NCBI GenBank assembly: GCA_029783825.1
Contig: JAREIK010000751.1
Coordinates: forward strand, 854,790 to 918,789
DNA from: Sapria himalayana
Taxonomy: Eukaryota > Streptophyta > Magnoliopsida > Malpighiales > Rafflesiaceae
Reading direction: 5' to 3'
DNA length: 64,000 nucleotides
Shown: positions 12,247-25,996 of the stretch, in pieces
Position numbering within the stretch: position 1 is the stretch's first letter
How the letters are laid out: each line of letters begins with the position of its first letter
The notes under the pieces: generated by a model
Databases searched by the model: none
What the model was told of the DNA's origin: nothing
Seen by the model: only the letters and a program-made list of their open reading frames with translations
Made by a program: the position numbers and the translations under genes

Positions 12247-12634
12247 TTTCTTATAATTAACCATGGACTGATGGGTGAAGCTGGGAAACATAGAAGAATA
12301 TGTTGATCGATAGTTCACTAGAAATCTTGGAGAAATCCTAAATCGGTAATTTAAAAATAAGCTCATTATTATCTCTGTGTGAAATTTCTAGCCAATGGCA
12401 ATTGGTATTGCATGCACTAGTCTTTGTGTTTATCAGCGGCATTGTGTTGTGTTCTTTATTGGTTTGTAAATTTAATATGTTATGCTCCATGTGTAGGTAT
12501 AACAATGTTCTCTATCTGCATTGAGTACCAAAGGAAAAAGAACTAGAAGATGCTGACCATGCCTAAGAGACCTATATATGTGTTTTCTAAGCCCTAGATT
12601 ATTTGCTTCTGTTGTCTTTGATGGTATGTGTAGC
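12247..12634. other. No gene seen; between Pack-MULE and copy B
   Basis: This is ordinary AT-rich sequence with short frames only (the longest about 69 codons on the minus strand, 12,472-12,681). I recognise no domain. It is continuous with 10,261 once the Pack-MULE and one copy of the 9-bp duplication are removed. Confidence 0.5.
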
Positions 12635-13427
12635 TGCAAGCGATTAGTTCTTAAATTATAATTTTCACAAAATATATACATTTATCTAGAGATTTTTTCT
12701 AACATAGCTTGAGTTTATTGTCATCATTAATTTATTGTGAATTATTTTTTGTATTTTTTATATTATTTGTTTTAATATTTGATGTAATTTTATATATTAA
12801 AGGTTTTTCATGGTCTATGGATGAGGATCCTTGAAAGATGTCTTCTCCTCATATAATTATAGAAATAAGATGTTAGAAATAAATAATTTCAAATATATAT
12901 AAATACGAATAAAATTGTATATTAATAAGGACGAAAAATAACTATTTTTTTCATTATAAAATTTTTAAAAAATATACAAAATATTTTTTGAATTAATTTA
13001 TAATGATATTTAAATATTTGTATTAATAAATACATTAAATAATTAATTTTATAATTATAACCATTTTTTAAAATATTTGAAATAATACATCAACATGCAT
13101 AAATAGTTGTATTAATAAAAACATAAAATCATTATTTTTTTGATAATAAAAAAATTATTCATAAAAAATATATAACATTATATATAAATATTGATATGTT
13201 TATATAAACATATAATGTTATATATAAATGTTTATAAATATTTATACAACATTTACAAAACTCTATCCATTTATATAATTGTTTTTATAACATTTATAAA
13301 AATATAAAATGTTTATACATATTTATAAACATTTATATAATATATAAATTTTTATATAAAAATATAATATTTATAATGTTTATATAATTGTGATATTTAT
13401 TCAATATAATATTTATAAAAGTGTTTA

Positions 13428-13479
<52 letters not shown>

Positions 13480-13600
13480 GTGTGTGTAACATTTTTTAAA
13501 ATAATTTAAATACAACATTATATCTAAACACTTGTACATTTATATAATCTTATGTCATTATATTTAAAAGTTTAAACTTTAAACTTTAATATTAATGTGC
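12635..13600 (+). mobile_element. CACTA-like family copy B (terminus missing)
   Basis: Homology with copies A and C starts at TGCAAGCGATTAGTTCTTAAATT (compare 59,580 in copy C), about 340 bases inside the family terminus, so B lacks its CACTACAAAAA end. Shared landmarks are TTTATCTAGAGATTTTTTCTA, ATGGTCTATGGATGAGGATCCTTGAAAGA (compare 59,757-59,787) and the AT-rich segment matching copy A 6,690-7,100. Near the end is a long TG/CG run (about 13,433-13,488). Confidence 0.65.
13433..13488. repeat. TG microsatellite
   Basis: About 28 TG units with one GC interruption, embedded in copy B. The equivalent place in copy A has no TG run, so it expanded after the copies separated. Confidence 0.9.
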
Positions 13601-13671
13601 AACTAAGAGAATAGTGATGTGCAATATTATTCTTGTATGCATACACAAGAGATTATCTCTATAATATATAT

Positions 13672-16600
13672 ATCATATGAAGAAGAATAAGAATATGAGA
13701 AATAGAATGACGAGTATGAGAAGGATAAGAAGAAGAAGAAGAAGAAGAAGAGGAGGAGGAGGAGGAGGAGGAGAAAAAGAAGAATAAGAATAAGAGAAAT
13801 GAAGAGGAGGTTAAATAAAAAGGATGAAAAAGAAGAATATTAATAAGTAGAAGAAAAAAGTAGAAGAATTAGATGATGATGATAAAATAAAATGTAGAAA
13901 AGGATAATTTTTATAAGAATTAGAAAAAGTAGAAGAAGAAGAAGAAGAAGATATAGTGAAGAAGAACAAAAAGAACAAGAATAAGTAGATGAAGAAGAAA
14001 GAGATGAAAAAGAAGAAGAAAAAAGTAGAAGAAATAAAAGAAGAAGAATGAGAAGAAGAAGAAAAAGAATAAGAATAAGAAATGTAAAATAATGAAGAGG
14101 AGGAGGAAGATAAGATCAATAAGAAGTAAAAATAAGTAGAAAAGAACAAAAAGAATGAGAAGAAGAAAAAAATGAGATGAAGAAAAAGAAAATGAAGAAG
14201 AAGGAATAGTAGAAGATTTAAAAAACATAAGAATAATATGATGTTGATGAAGAAATTGACGAAAGGAGAGAAGAAGAATAAGATCATGATGATAAAAAGA
14301 AAAAGAAGAAAAAGAATAAGAAGATGATGATGATGATGATAATGATGATGAAAAGAAGAATTTGATGATGAAAACGAAAATATAGAATGAGAATATGAAA
14401 AAAAGAAGATATAGAAGAAGATGAAAAAAAAGATGAATACAAAAATAAGGAGAAGAACAAATATAACAAAAAGAATAAAAAATAAAAATAGAAGAAGGAG
14501 AAGAAGAAGAAGAAGAAGAAGAAAATATAGAAGAAGAAGGAGAAAAAGAATAAGGAGAAGAAGGAGAATAAGAAGAAGAAAGAGAAGAGGAAGAAGGAGG
14601 AGGAGTAGGAGGAGGAGGAGAATAAGAAGAAAAAACAAGAAGATGAAGAAAAAAAAAATTATAAGAATAAAAATATGGAGAATAGGAGAAAAAGAAAAGA
14701 AGAAGAAGAAGAAAAAGTAAGAAAAAGAAGTAGAAGAAGAAGTTAAAAAATAAAAAGATGAAGAAGTAGAAAAGTTGTTGAAGAAGTAGAAGTAGAAGAA
14801 AAATAAAAGAAGAAGAAGTAGAAATGGAAATAGAAGCTAGAGTAGAAGGAAAAGTAGTAGTAGAAGAAGAAGAAAAAGAAGAAGAACTAAAAGGAAGTGG
14901 ATGAATTGATGTAGAAGAAGAAGAATAGAAGAAGAAAAAAAAAATGAAGAGGAATAAGAAGAACACAAAAAAAGAAAAAGAATAAGAAGAAGAAGAGAAA
15001 TAAGAATAAGAAGAAGAAGAGAAATAAGAATAAGAATAAGAAAAAAATGATGATGATGATGATGATAAAAAACAAAATAGTCAAAAATAGAAAGAAAAAC
15101 AAAGAATAATAAAAATAATAATATGAAGAATACAAAGTTAAAAAAAAGAAGAACATCGAGGAGGAGTAGAAGTAGAAGAATGAGAAGAAGAAAAAAAAAG
15201 AATCAGAATGAGTAGAAGAATAAGGAGGAGGAATACATGGTGGAGAAAAAGTAGAAGAGAAATAAGAAAAAGAATTAGAAAAATAAGTAGAAGCAGATGG
15301 AGGAGGAAGATGAGGAAGAGGAAGTGATGAAGAAGAAGAACTATAAAAAGAAATAGGATACAAAAAAATGATGAGAAGAAGAAGAAGAATAAAAATAAAG
15401 AGGAGGAAGATGAGAAGGAAAAGAAGAAGAAGAAGAAACTAAAAGATAAAAAACATGAAGAAGAAGAAGAAGTTGATGAAGAAGGAGAAGTAGAAAAAGA
15501 AGAATTAAGAAGTTAAGTAGAGGAAAAGTATAATAGGAAGAAGAAGTATGAGAATAAAAATAAGTTGTAGAAGAAAAAGAAGTAGTAGAATAAAAAAAAG
15601 GAGATGGAAGTGCAGATGGAGGAGGAAAGAAGAAGTATAAGAATAAGATGATGATGAAGCAGGCGGAGGAGAATGAGGACAATGAGGAAATGGAGAATTA
15701 GAAGAAGAAGTCGAAGGTGTTTATAATGAATAAGAAAATGAAGATGATGATAAATAAGAAGAAGAATAAGAAGAAAAAGAAAATTAAGCAGAAGAAGAAG
15801 AAAAAGAAAATTAAGAAGAAGAAGTAGTAGTAGTAGAAGAAATAGAAGAAGTAGAAGAAGAAGTAGTAGTAGAAGAGGAATAAGAAGAATAATAATAAAA
15901 AGAAGATGAAGTAGTATGAGAAGAAGAAGTAGTAGTAGTAGTAATATTCGAAGTAGTAGAATAAGAAGTAGAATAAGAAGCCAAAGAAGAAGAAGTAGAA
16001 GATGTAGAAGAAGAAGCATAAGAAGATAAAGAAGATGAATAATAAAATTTAGTAGTTAGGTATGAAGATTGAAGAAAAATAAGTAAAATAAGTAGAAGAA
16101 GATGAAGGAGGAGGAGGAGGAGGAGGAGGAGGAGGAGGAGAAAGAGAAAGGAAGAAGGAGGAGGTGGCAGAAGAGAAAAGAAGAAGATGGAAACAAAGAT
16201 GAAAATGATAAACAAAAAGAAGAAGAATAGGAAGGAGAAAAAGATGAAGATGAAGAAGAAGGAGGTGCAGGAGGAGGAGGAGGTGGATAAGAAGTAGAAG
16301 AAAAAAAAAAGAAGAAAAACAACAAAAACAAATATATGAAATAAATGATGATGATGATTAATAAGAAAAAGAAGTTGTAGAAATAGAAGAAGAAAAAAAT
16401 ATGAAGAAGAAAAAGATAAAGGATAAGATGATGAAGATAATGATGACAAAAATAGTGACAAAGAAGAAGAACAAACAGAAGCACGAGCAAAGGCATAAGA
16501 ATAAAAATAAAAAGTAGGAGTAGGTGGAGAAGAAGAAGATAAAAGAATAAGAAAAATAAAAAGAAGAAAAAGAAAAAAATAAGAAAAACAAGAAAAAGAA

Positions 16601-18123
16601 ATAAACAAAATAAAAAGATTATGTTGATGATTAAAAAGAAAAAGAATAAGAATAAAAATAAAAACTATAAGAAAAAGAAGTAGAAGAAGAAGTTATAGTA
16701 GTAGAATATGAAGAAAAAAATAGAAATAAAAAAGAAGAACAAGAATAAGAATAAGAAGAATAAAAAGAAGATGATGATGAATAAGAAAAAAAAGATGAAG
16801 TATAAAAAGAAGAAAGAAGAATTAGATGTAGAAGATGAAGAAGAAGAAGTAGAAGAAGAAATGAAAGAAGAACAACAAGGATAAGAAGAAGTATAAAACA
16901 TAGAATAATGTGGAGGAAGAGAAGTATAACAGAAGGAGGTGGAGAAGTAGAAGGAGAAGAAGACAAAGAAGAAAAAGAAGGAGGAGGAGGAGGAGGAGGA
17001 GGAGGAGAAGCAGTAGAATAAGAAGAAGAAGACGAAGAAGAAGAAGAAGTTGGAGGAAGAGGAGGAGGAGGAGGAGGAGGAGGAGGAGGAGGAGAGAAAG
17101 TACAAGAATAAGAACAAAAAGAAGAACATAAACAATAAAAAGTAGAATCTAATGAATAAGAAGAAAAAGAAGACAATGTAGAACAAGAAGAAAGAAGGAG
17201 AAGTAGGAGAAAAAGAATAAGAAAAAGAAGAAAGAATGAAAAGAAGAAATATTAGTAGATGAAGAAAGATGGAGAAGTATAAATAGTTGCAGAAGAAGTA
17301 GTAGAATAAGAAGAATAAATAAAAGTGATATAGGAGTAGATGGTGGAGGAAAGAATAAGAAAAATAATATGATGAAGAAGTAGGATGAAGAGGATGAGAT
17401 GGAGGATAAGAATAAGAATATGATGATGATGATGATGATGATGATGATAATGTTGAATAATAAGAAATAGAAGAAGATTATAAAGAAGATGATGAATAAG
17501 AAGAAGAAGAATAAGAATAATTAAAAAAATAGAAAAAGAAGAAGAAGAAGAAGGAGGAGGAGGAGGAGGAGAAGTGGAATAAGAAGAAGAAATAGTAGTA
17601 GTATAAGAAAAAGTAGAAGAAGAATCCAAAGAAGATGAAAAAGAACTAGAAGAAGTTTAAGAAGAAGTAGAAGAAGTAGAAAAAGATGAAGAAGAATAAT
17701 AATAATAAAATGTAGTAGTAGAATATGAAGTTGAGAAAAGATGTAGAACAAGTAAAAGAAGATGATTATGAAGTAGAACGAAAATAAAATAAAGAAAAAA
17801 GAATAAGGAGGAGGAGGAAGGAAAGAAAAGAACTAGAAGGAAATAAAGAATGAATGAGATAAACAAGATGAAGAAGAAGTATAAAAAGAAGATGGAGATG
17901 AATGAGTAAGAGGATAAGCATAAAAATAAAAAGAATGAGAAAAAGAATAATAACAACAAGAACAAGAAGAATAATAACTATATGATGATGATGATAATTA
18001 TAAAAAAGAAAACTAAAAAGAAGTTGAAGGATAAAAAAATAAGAAATAGAAGAAGAAATAAAATATGTAGAAGAGAAAAAGACGAAGAGGAAGAATAAAA
18101 AGAAAAATAAGAAGAAGAAGAAA

Positions 18124-18161
<38 letters not shown>

Positions 18162-21100
18162 AATAAAGATTAATAAGAAGAACAACAAAAAGGAGCAGTA
18201 GAAGCATAAGAAGAAGAATAAGAATTCAGAGGAGGAGGAGGAGGAGGAGGAGAAAATAACAAGAATAATAAAAAAAGAAAAAAAAATAAAAACAAGAAAA
18301 AGAATAAAAAAAATAAAAAAAAAAGATGTTGATGATTAAAATGAAAAAAATAATAATAATAATAAAAGAAGAAGATGAAGAAAAATTAGAATAAAAATAA
18401 GAAGTAGTAAAATAAAAATAATAAGAAGAAGTAGGAGAAGAAGAAAAATGAGGAGGAAGAGAAACAAAACAAGATGTAGAAAAAGAAAAATAATAATAAT
18501 AATAAATAAGAAATTGTATAATAAGAAGTAGTAGAAGAAGTTGTTGTTGTTGTTGTTGTAGAAGTAGAATAAGAAGAAAAAAAGAAATAGAACATAAAGA
18601 AGAAGAATAAGAAGAATAAAGAAGAAGATGGATAATAAGAAAAAGAAGATAAGGTAGAACAAGAAGAAAGAAGGTGGAGGAGGAGGAGGAGAAGAAAAAG
18701 AAGAAAAGAAGAAGAAGAAGAATAAGAATAAGAATAAGAAGAAGAAGAAGATGATGATGATGATGTAGGAGGAGGAGGAGGAGGGAAAGAAGAAAAAGAA
18801 TAAGAAAAAAAAAGAATAATTATAAGATGCATAAAAAGGATAAAGAGATAAAGAATAATAAGATAGAGGAAGAGATGAAAAATAAAGAAATGAGAAAATA
18901 AAAAAAAAGTAGTAGTTATTGTTGTAGAAGGAGAACAATAAAAGAATAAGAAATAGAAGGATAAGTAGAAAAAGAAGAGCAAGGTGGAGGAGGTGGAGTA
19001 GAAAAATAACAATAAGAACAAGAATAAGATGAATGTAAAGCTGAAGATAATAAGAAAAAGATGAAGAAAAACAAGTATAAAAGAAATATAAATAGAAAAA
19101 GATGGAAGAGGATAAGTACAAGAAGAAGAAAGTGAAGAAGAAAAAGAAAAACTAGAAAAATAATAAAAAGAATAAAAATAAAGATGTTTATGATGATGAT
19201 GATGAATAATAATAATAATAATATTAAGAAAAAAAAGAAGAATAAAAATATGAATTAGAAAAAAGAAGAAGAAAAAAAAGTATGAGAAGAAGAAGAAGAT
19301 CGAGGTGGAAGATAAGCATAATAAGATGAAGAAGAAGAAAAATAAGTAAAAGAAAAAGTAAAAGAAAAAGTAGAAGAAGTAAAAAAAAGAAAAAGTAGAA
19401 GAATATTAGAAGAAGAAGAAAAAGAATAAAAATAATGAGGAGGCGTAGAATAATATGAATAAGAAAAAAAAGGAGAATAAAAGGGGGAAGAGGAATAAAA
19501 AGAAGTACAAGGAGGAGGAAAAAATAAGATGAAGAAAATTTAAAAGGAGAAGTCAAATAAAAAGAATGTGTAGGAGGAGGTGGAATAAGATGAGAAATGG
19601 AGGAAATGGTAGAGAACAAGAAGAAGATGAATAAGAATAAAAATAAAAAGATGAAAAATAAGAAGAATGATAAAAATAAGAAGAAAAAAACGAAGAGGAA
19701 TAAGAAGAAAAATTAGAAGATGATGATGATGAAAAAGAAGGGGGAAAAGAAGACTGAGATAAAGAATAAGAAGGAGGAGGAGGATGATGAGGAGGAGGAG
19801 GAGGAGGAAAAAATGAATAACAAGAAAAAGAAGAAGTAGGAGATATAGGTGGAGAAGAAGAAGATAAAAAAAGAAGAAGAAAAAAAAATAAAAAGAAGAA
19901 CAAGTAGAAGAAGATGATGATGGAAAAGAATGAGAATAAGAAGAATAAGAGAAGAAGAAGAAGAATTATAAAAAGAATAAGAAGGAGGAGGAGGAGGAGG
20001 AGGAGGAGGAGGAGGAGAAGAATATTAAGGAGAAGAATACGTAGGAGGAAGAGGAGGAGGAGAGGAAGATAAAGAAGGAGGAGGAGGAGGAGGAGGAGGA
20101 GGAGAGGAGGAGTGGGAGGAGGAGAAGAGAAGGAGTGGGAGGAAGAGGAGGAACATAAAATGAATAAGAAGGTATAGAAGAAGGATGAGAAGGATAAGAA
20201 GGAGTCAGAGGAGGGTGAACATAAAAATAATAAGAAAGTGTTTAAGTAAAATGATGAGGAGAAGAAATAGAATAAAAAGATCAAGAAGAAAAATAAGACC
20301 ATGAAAAAGAAGAAGCATAACAAAAAAAAAAGAAAAAGATGAAGAGTAAAAATAAAAAAAAAGAATAAGTTGAAAGAGATGAAAAAAATGAGAATAAAAA
20401 AGAAAAAGGAGAAGAAGAAGAAAAAGAATAATAAAAACAAGAAGAAGAATAAGAAGAATAAGAAGATTTAGAAGAAAAAAAGAAGAAGAAGAAAAAGAAG
20501 TAGAAGAAGAAGTTGATGGAAAATAAGAACTAGAAAAAAAAGAAGGAGAAGAAGAAGAATCATAAGAAGAATCAAAAGAAAAAGAATCAAAAGAAGTAGA
20601 ATGAGGAGTAGGAGGAGAATATGAAGAAAAAGAAGGAGGAGGAGGAGGAGGAGGAGGAAGAGAATTTAAAAAAATAAGGAGGAGGAAGAGATGGAGAAGA
20701 AGAATAATAATAAAAGAAGAAGGTGAAGAACAAAAAGGAGGAGGAGTGTGAGGAGAATAAAAATATAAGAAGAATAAGATGAATAAAAAGAAAAGAAGAA
20801 CAAGAAAAAGAAGACAACGAAATTGAGAAAAAGCAGAAAAAAAAGGAGAAATAGAAGAAGTAAAAGAGGAAGAAGTAAAAGGAGGAGGACAAAAAGAATA
20901 ATAGGAAGAAAAAGATGATGATTATTATTATTCTTATTATTACTATTATGTAATACAAGAAGATGAGGATGACGTAGAAAATGAAGAAAAGAAGAAGATG
21001 AAGGAGGAGGAGGAGAAGATGAAGGAGGAGGAGAAGAAGAAGAAGAAGAAGAAGAAAAAGAAGTAGAAGAAGAATATGTAGAAAAAGAAGATGAAGAAAA

Positions 21101-21325
21101 AGAAAAAAATGAAGAAGAAAATGAAGAATAAAAATAAGGAGGAGGATGAGGAGGAGGAGGAGGAGGAGGAGGAGGAGGAGAAGAAGAAGATGGAAGAGAA
21201 TATGAAGTAGAAGTATAAGAAGTTGAAAAGAAAGAAGGTGGAGGACGAGGAGGAAGAGATGGAAAAAAAGAAGAAGTAGAAGAAGTAGAAGAAATAGAAG
21301 TAGAAGAAGATAGAGAAAAAAAGAA
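13672..21325. repeat. 7.6-kb purine-dominated AAG/AGG/GAT tract
   Basis: On the + strand this stretch is A and G with scattered T and almost no C. Units of AAG, AGG and AAT dominate, with local blocks of GGA (for example 16,104-16,140, 17,055-17,094, 19,984-20,017, 21,149-21,180), GAT/ATG (17,418-17,450; 18,122-18,160) and one GTT block (18,540-18,559). The minus strand is C/T-rich and lacks stop codons over long stretches, giving spurious Phe/Ser/Leu/Pro frames of up to about 350 codons. These have no start context, no domain and no non-repetitive codons, so none is called. The tract ends sharply near 21,325. Long purine/pyrimidine asymmetry of this kind can form triplex DNA, which is an inference here. 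Confidence 0.95.
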
Positions 21326-21526
21326 AAAGGAAAATGGTTTCACAATTTCAAACCAAATTGTGAAATCTTTTTCAAGCTTTGCATCAATTAAAAAATCATC
21401 ATTATGCAGTTCTCTTTGCCTTAATTCCTTTGAATATATTTTTCAAAAATAACATTGAAGGTATTTTGATTTATTAAAAAGGTATATCACATACCATGAC
21501 AAAGAAATGAGAATTTAAATTTATTA

Positions 21527-24150
21527 GAAATCATACTCAATATAAAATGTAACTTCTTTGTAGCTCAACAAAATGTATGTATGTGCATCATGAAACTCCT
21601 TGTCATCCAAAAAATATCTTGATTTTTTTCTACCATATGATCGACCAGCCTGTGTGAAAATAGAAGGTATATCATTTTCTTTTAATACATCCCCCAAACC
21701 GTAATCATTATTTGACAACACTTTGTTATATAGATTATACAATTATAGCCCAAAGTAGTGTACACAAAATGCTGAAGACTATTCAACCAAGTAGGCATTA
21801 CATATTGATCTTTCCACATTTGCTTTATTTCGAAAAAAAAGTTTTAATTTTCTAAGATATTTGAAAAATATATTTTTTAGAAAAAAAAATATTCATCATA
21901 TACTTTTAAATTTTTAGATTAACAAATAAAATTTATATAACCTCCCAAATGGATACATCCATCTATTTTACATAGGGCATGCTATTATGGATTTATAATA
22001 AAAGTAGACTTGAAGATGTTTCATGGAGTCAAAGAAGCTAGAAGTAAAAATATTCTTTAAGTCTGCATATAATTATGAAGATGTTATTTTGTAATTGCTC
22101 CATTTCTTTCTTTGTTTTGAAATTATAAGTGAGATTTTTTAAAAATACTTATTTCAGTCAATGCTTCCCAAATATTAGCCTCTACATGAACACATGGAAG
22201 TCATGACTTTTCATCCTAAATAACTTATGCATCTTCATATCAATATATCTTTCCATGTTTGATGCATATCCATCAGGGAACTTGAGCTCCATCAGCCATT
22301 TGCACAAAGCTTTTTTTGCCTCCTTGTTAAGACTATAACAAGACTTATAAACTTATTTGTTTATTTGTCCTTATGTGAGTCTAGATGTGAATATAACTTT
22401 TTAAATCCTTTCTTGATTCAGCATTCTCTTTTATTTTTCCTTTCACATTTATAATAGTATTAAAAATATTTTAAAATAAGTTCTTCTCAATGTGCATCAT
22501 ATCTAAGTTGTACATAATTATGTTAGTTTTACAAAAAGACAAATCTAATAAGATACTTCATTTCTTCCAACTATAGAAATAATTCTTCGAAATTTACATA
22601 TTAATATAATTTGCATCAATATCTGCAATATTTTTGAACTCATATCTTTCAATTAAATCTAATATTTCAGCATCTGACCTCATAGGTTGTGCACCTTTCA
22701 CCACTTTTTGGTCTTGCCAAAATGCATTAATATTCATCCGAAATGGATGTTCCACATGTAAAAACTTACATTGGTTATCAAACCAAGAAGTCTTTCTTCC
22801 TTTACTTATAGAAAATATATCTGAGTCTTCCATGCAATAAGGACAAGCTAATGTTCATGCAGTAATTCATCTTGATAAAATTGAATATGTAGGAATGTCA
22901 CTTATAGTCCACATAAGCGCTACTCATATTTTGAAGTTCTACTTTCTAGATATATCATATGTTTTGACACCATCATCTCATAATTTTTTTAGTTTCGCAA
23001 TCAAGGGTTGTAGAAATATATCCAAGTTATATTTTGGGTTTCTTGAATAGGCATGATAACATACAAAAGTATGTACTCATCTTGCATGCATGTCCATGAC
23101 AGTAAATTATAAGGTGTAACAATAATCGACCATGAAGAGTAATGTTGCCATGTTTGTCCAAATGCCTAAAATCCATCTATACAAAGCCCTAATCTAATAT
23201 TTTGACTTTTATCTCCAAAAGATGGATGACAAACATCAAAATGTTTCTAATAAAAAGAATCTAAGTAATGTCGCATCAAGTCATCTTCAAAAATATGATC
23301 TTTGTGACAACTCATGCCAATAGTAGTGGCTTCAGATGTAAATAATCTTTGCACACAAGGAGTCAACAGAAAATAATATATCTTCTTATGAAGAATATTT
23401 TTTTTCTATCTTATACATATAATATTTCTTTTGTACCAAAGATAGTTACAGAAATTACATGTAATTGCTTCATTATCTATGCCCCAATATATCATGCAGC
23501 CATTAATATTAAAATATATGTTTCCATAGGCAAATTCAAATCTCGCATAACTTCTTTGTACTATAAAATCTTTCTATCATTATGTTATTCATTAGTAATA
23601 ATTCAGATAACAACTAGTATATTTCATCAAAAAACATTTCTGAAAAATAATATTTTATCTTTAAATTCAATAGTCTGTTCACCATAGATAACATTGAGTG
23701 GTCATATAGATTATCTAGCAAAACCTCTTCTTCTGATGCTTTTGATATTTCATAAAATTGTTTTGCTAATGAAATTGGGATATCATCAACGACAGCTAGA
23801 TTAAATGAAGGACCAATAACATTCTTTAACATTGCTTCATATGCATCATTAGGATGGGCATATTCTATTACACATTTGAATCAACACTTCTATGTACATA
23901 TACTTTGTTGTTTGTTGCACAACTATTTTCCCATGTTCATACCAAACATAATAGTCTATAACAAATCATTTTTTTTCAAAATGATATCACACTGTGTTCA
24001 CATCTTGGAAACTCTGATTTTGACATTTAAGGTTATTACATGGGCATCTTATTTTCATTTTATCCATAAATTCAGGTAGTTCTTTCGCAAAGTCAATAAC
24101 TTCTTCAATCCCCTCTACAAATTCATTATTCAAAACTCATCTTTTAATCT
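21527..24150 (-). pseudogene. TNP2-type CACTA transposase pseudogene
   Basis: TNP2-type proteins cut and move CACTA elements. Minus-strand frames show the family's domain order. Near 24,110-23,930 is a transposase-associated segment (KMKIRCPCNNLKC followed by YYVWYEHGK). At 23,832-23,614 the N-terminal part of the TNP2 region (LYDHSMLSMVNRLLNLKIK). Near 23,200-22,990 the segment RLGLCIDGF..FGQTWQHYSSW..VTPYNLLSW. At 22,833-22,594 the segment KTSWFDNQCKFLHVEHPFR. Near 22,520-22,490 MYNLDMMHIEKNL. Near 22,325-22,160 KFPDGYAS and MKSHDFHVFM. At 21,742-21,524 a C-terminal DUF4218-like piece with ILLSYKEV. Stops and frameshifts separate all of these, so no active protein is made. Flanking frames (for example + strand 22,634-22,840) are shadows. 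Confidence 0.85.
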
Positions 24151-25689
24151 TACATTCATCTATTAACAATTAGATCATATAATAGTTTCCATTTCTATAA
24201 CATATAACATAAACATATCTAGAATTATAATAATATAGATAAAGATTTATTTGTAATAAAGTTGTAGTAACATATTTAAGGCATTACATAAATCTAATAA
24301 AAAATTTGTTGTAACATCATTATTAGATAATTTTGGATTAAAATGAGATAAGGCGGGATGCTTCACTCTATTCTATATTTATCAAAATCCATAAGCAATA
24401 ATTTCATCATATACATAAAACTAAATATTTGATATTTATATATATTGGATGAAATTGCATTAATTAATCAAAAAGAAAAATTCACAATATGATAATTCAT
24501 GATTTCAAAATTAGTAATATGTACTAACTATTTAGACAAAAGCATTTTATTTAATAGAAATCATAAAAAAATTTGTAATGTCAATGCATTTAAATTTGTA
24601 AATGAAAAAATGACAAAAAAGGTCAACTAGCAATGGAGAACATTAATAATTTAATAGAGATATTTTCTAACCCATATGAAGCATATAGTATAAATAGTCA
24701 TCTACCAACTATGAAATATAATATGCATTTTTTAAAAATATAAAATAATGAGAGGTATTATTTATTGGATTGCACCTTTAGTGAAGTGTAGATCAAGCAA
24801 CTCTATAAATTTTGAAATGAGGTTCTAATTTTTTTAGTTGTTCATTTGTTGTTACATTTCAATCTTTGAATTGCATACCTTTAAAATTTTTGATGTTATT
24901 CATTGTTATTACATTTCAACTTTAGTATTTATTAAGATATTTATAAATTATTCATTATTAAAGTTGCACAATTAGTTTAAGTTCTTTATTTATAAATTAT
25001 TACATTTCAACAAATCCTAGTAAGCAAACTAAGTTCACATTAATTAGCATGATCAAAACTATAAGTAAATAACAAAATGCACATAAATTTCATACCTCAA
25101 TTAGGTACCCCAAAATTTTAACAAATCCTACTATCTGAAAAAAAATGTAAATTATATAATTTATCAAGAGAATGATATAAATTCAAGAAAATAAGAAGAG
25201 ATAACCCCATGAGGATGTTTAACATGAAAAAAAACTATAGATAACAACAAAATGCAAACAAAAAATACAATTCTTGAGTATAATGCATATGAGAAAATTT
25301 GAAAAACTAAATCTAATGCCTCAACTATAGATGATTAGCATGAAAAATACTAATTGGAGGAAATCAATTTCAAAAACAAATTGGACGAACTCAGAATCAA
25401 AAATAAAAACACTTAAACCCTATATTTTTTTTCAAAGTTTTAATTTGTTCTTCAATATATTAACTATCATAATTTAGCAATGAAATTTATTTCATTTTTT
25501 AATTAGTAACAGAATAATATTCCATCACTGAATTTTTAAAAATCAAATAGCAATGGCTAGTTAAAATGTTTCATATTTAGGGACAATAATAATTTATATC
25601 AATAAATATATAAACATATATAGATTTTGTTTCTAAAAAAACATAGAAATATGTATTTCCATATCTAAAATGTCACGCAAGCATATCCG
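24151..25689. other. Non-coding inner part of the CACTA element
   Basis: AT-rich sequence between the transposase start and the subterminal repeats. I see no frame with a recognisable domain. It corresponds to the long 5' non-coding region usual in CACTA elements. Confidence 0.5.
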
Positions 25690-25875
25690 CCCATGACAGA
25701 GTGTTACAATTAGCAATTTAAATAAAAAACATTTAAAAATTCATCGCTAATTATCGACAGATTATTTTTGTTTCTAATTTTTTCTTAATATATTATTTTT
25801 ATTTCTAACTTGTTTCAATTATGTTTCTAATTTTAGAAATGGAATTAAGCATTTCTAATTGTATTTTTCTTATAG

Positions 25876-25877
<2 letters not shown>
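25690..25877 (-). repeat. CACTA terminus with subterminal TTTCTAAY repeats
   Basis: TTTCTAA followed by T or C recurs at least five times between 25,769 and 25,860. A CATCGCTAATTATCGACAG motif lies further in (25,743-25,761). The outermost five bases, read from the minus strand, are CACTA. Confidence 0.7.
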
Positions 25878-25919
<42 letters not shown>

Positions 25920-25962
25920 TATGCATGTGTTCGTCTGTGTGTAGTATTGAGTTAGTTTGAAA

Positions 25963-25996
<34 letters not shown>

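Larger units (their letters stand above)
21340..25877 (-). mobile_element. Decayed CACTA (En/Spm-type) element with TNP2-type transposase
   Basis: The right boundary on the + strand reads TTTTTCTTATAGTG at 25,864-25,877. Read from the minus strand this is CACTATAAGAAAAA, a CACTA terminus. Just inside it, 25,690-25,870 carries many TTTCTAA(T/C) repeats, as expected of subterminal transposase-binding repeats. The transposase pseudogene reads away from this terminus, consistent with one element. The other terminus was not found; it may have been lost at the edge of the purine tract, so the left limit is arbitrary. The terminus differs from the CACTACAAAAAAA of copies A and C, so it is a separate family. 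Confidence 0.75.

Noticed and set aside
13811..21343. Many minus-strand frames of Phe/Ser/Leu/Pro, up to 348 codons, and Lys/Arg frames on the + strand
   Set aside because: They follow from the purine/pyrimidine tract, whose pyrimidine strand rarely forms stop codons. Composition is fully explained by the repeat.
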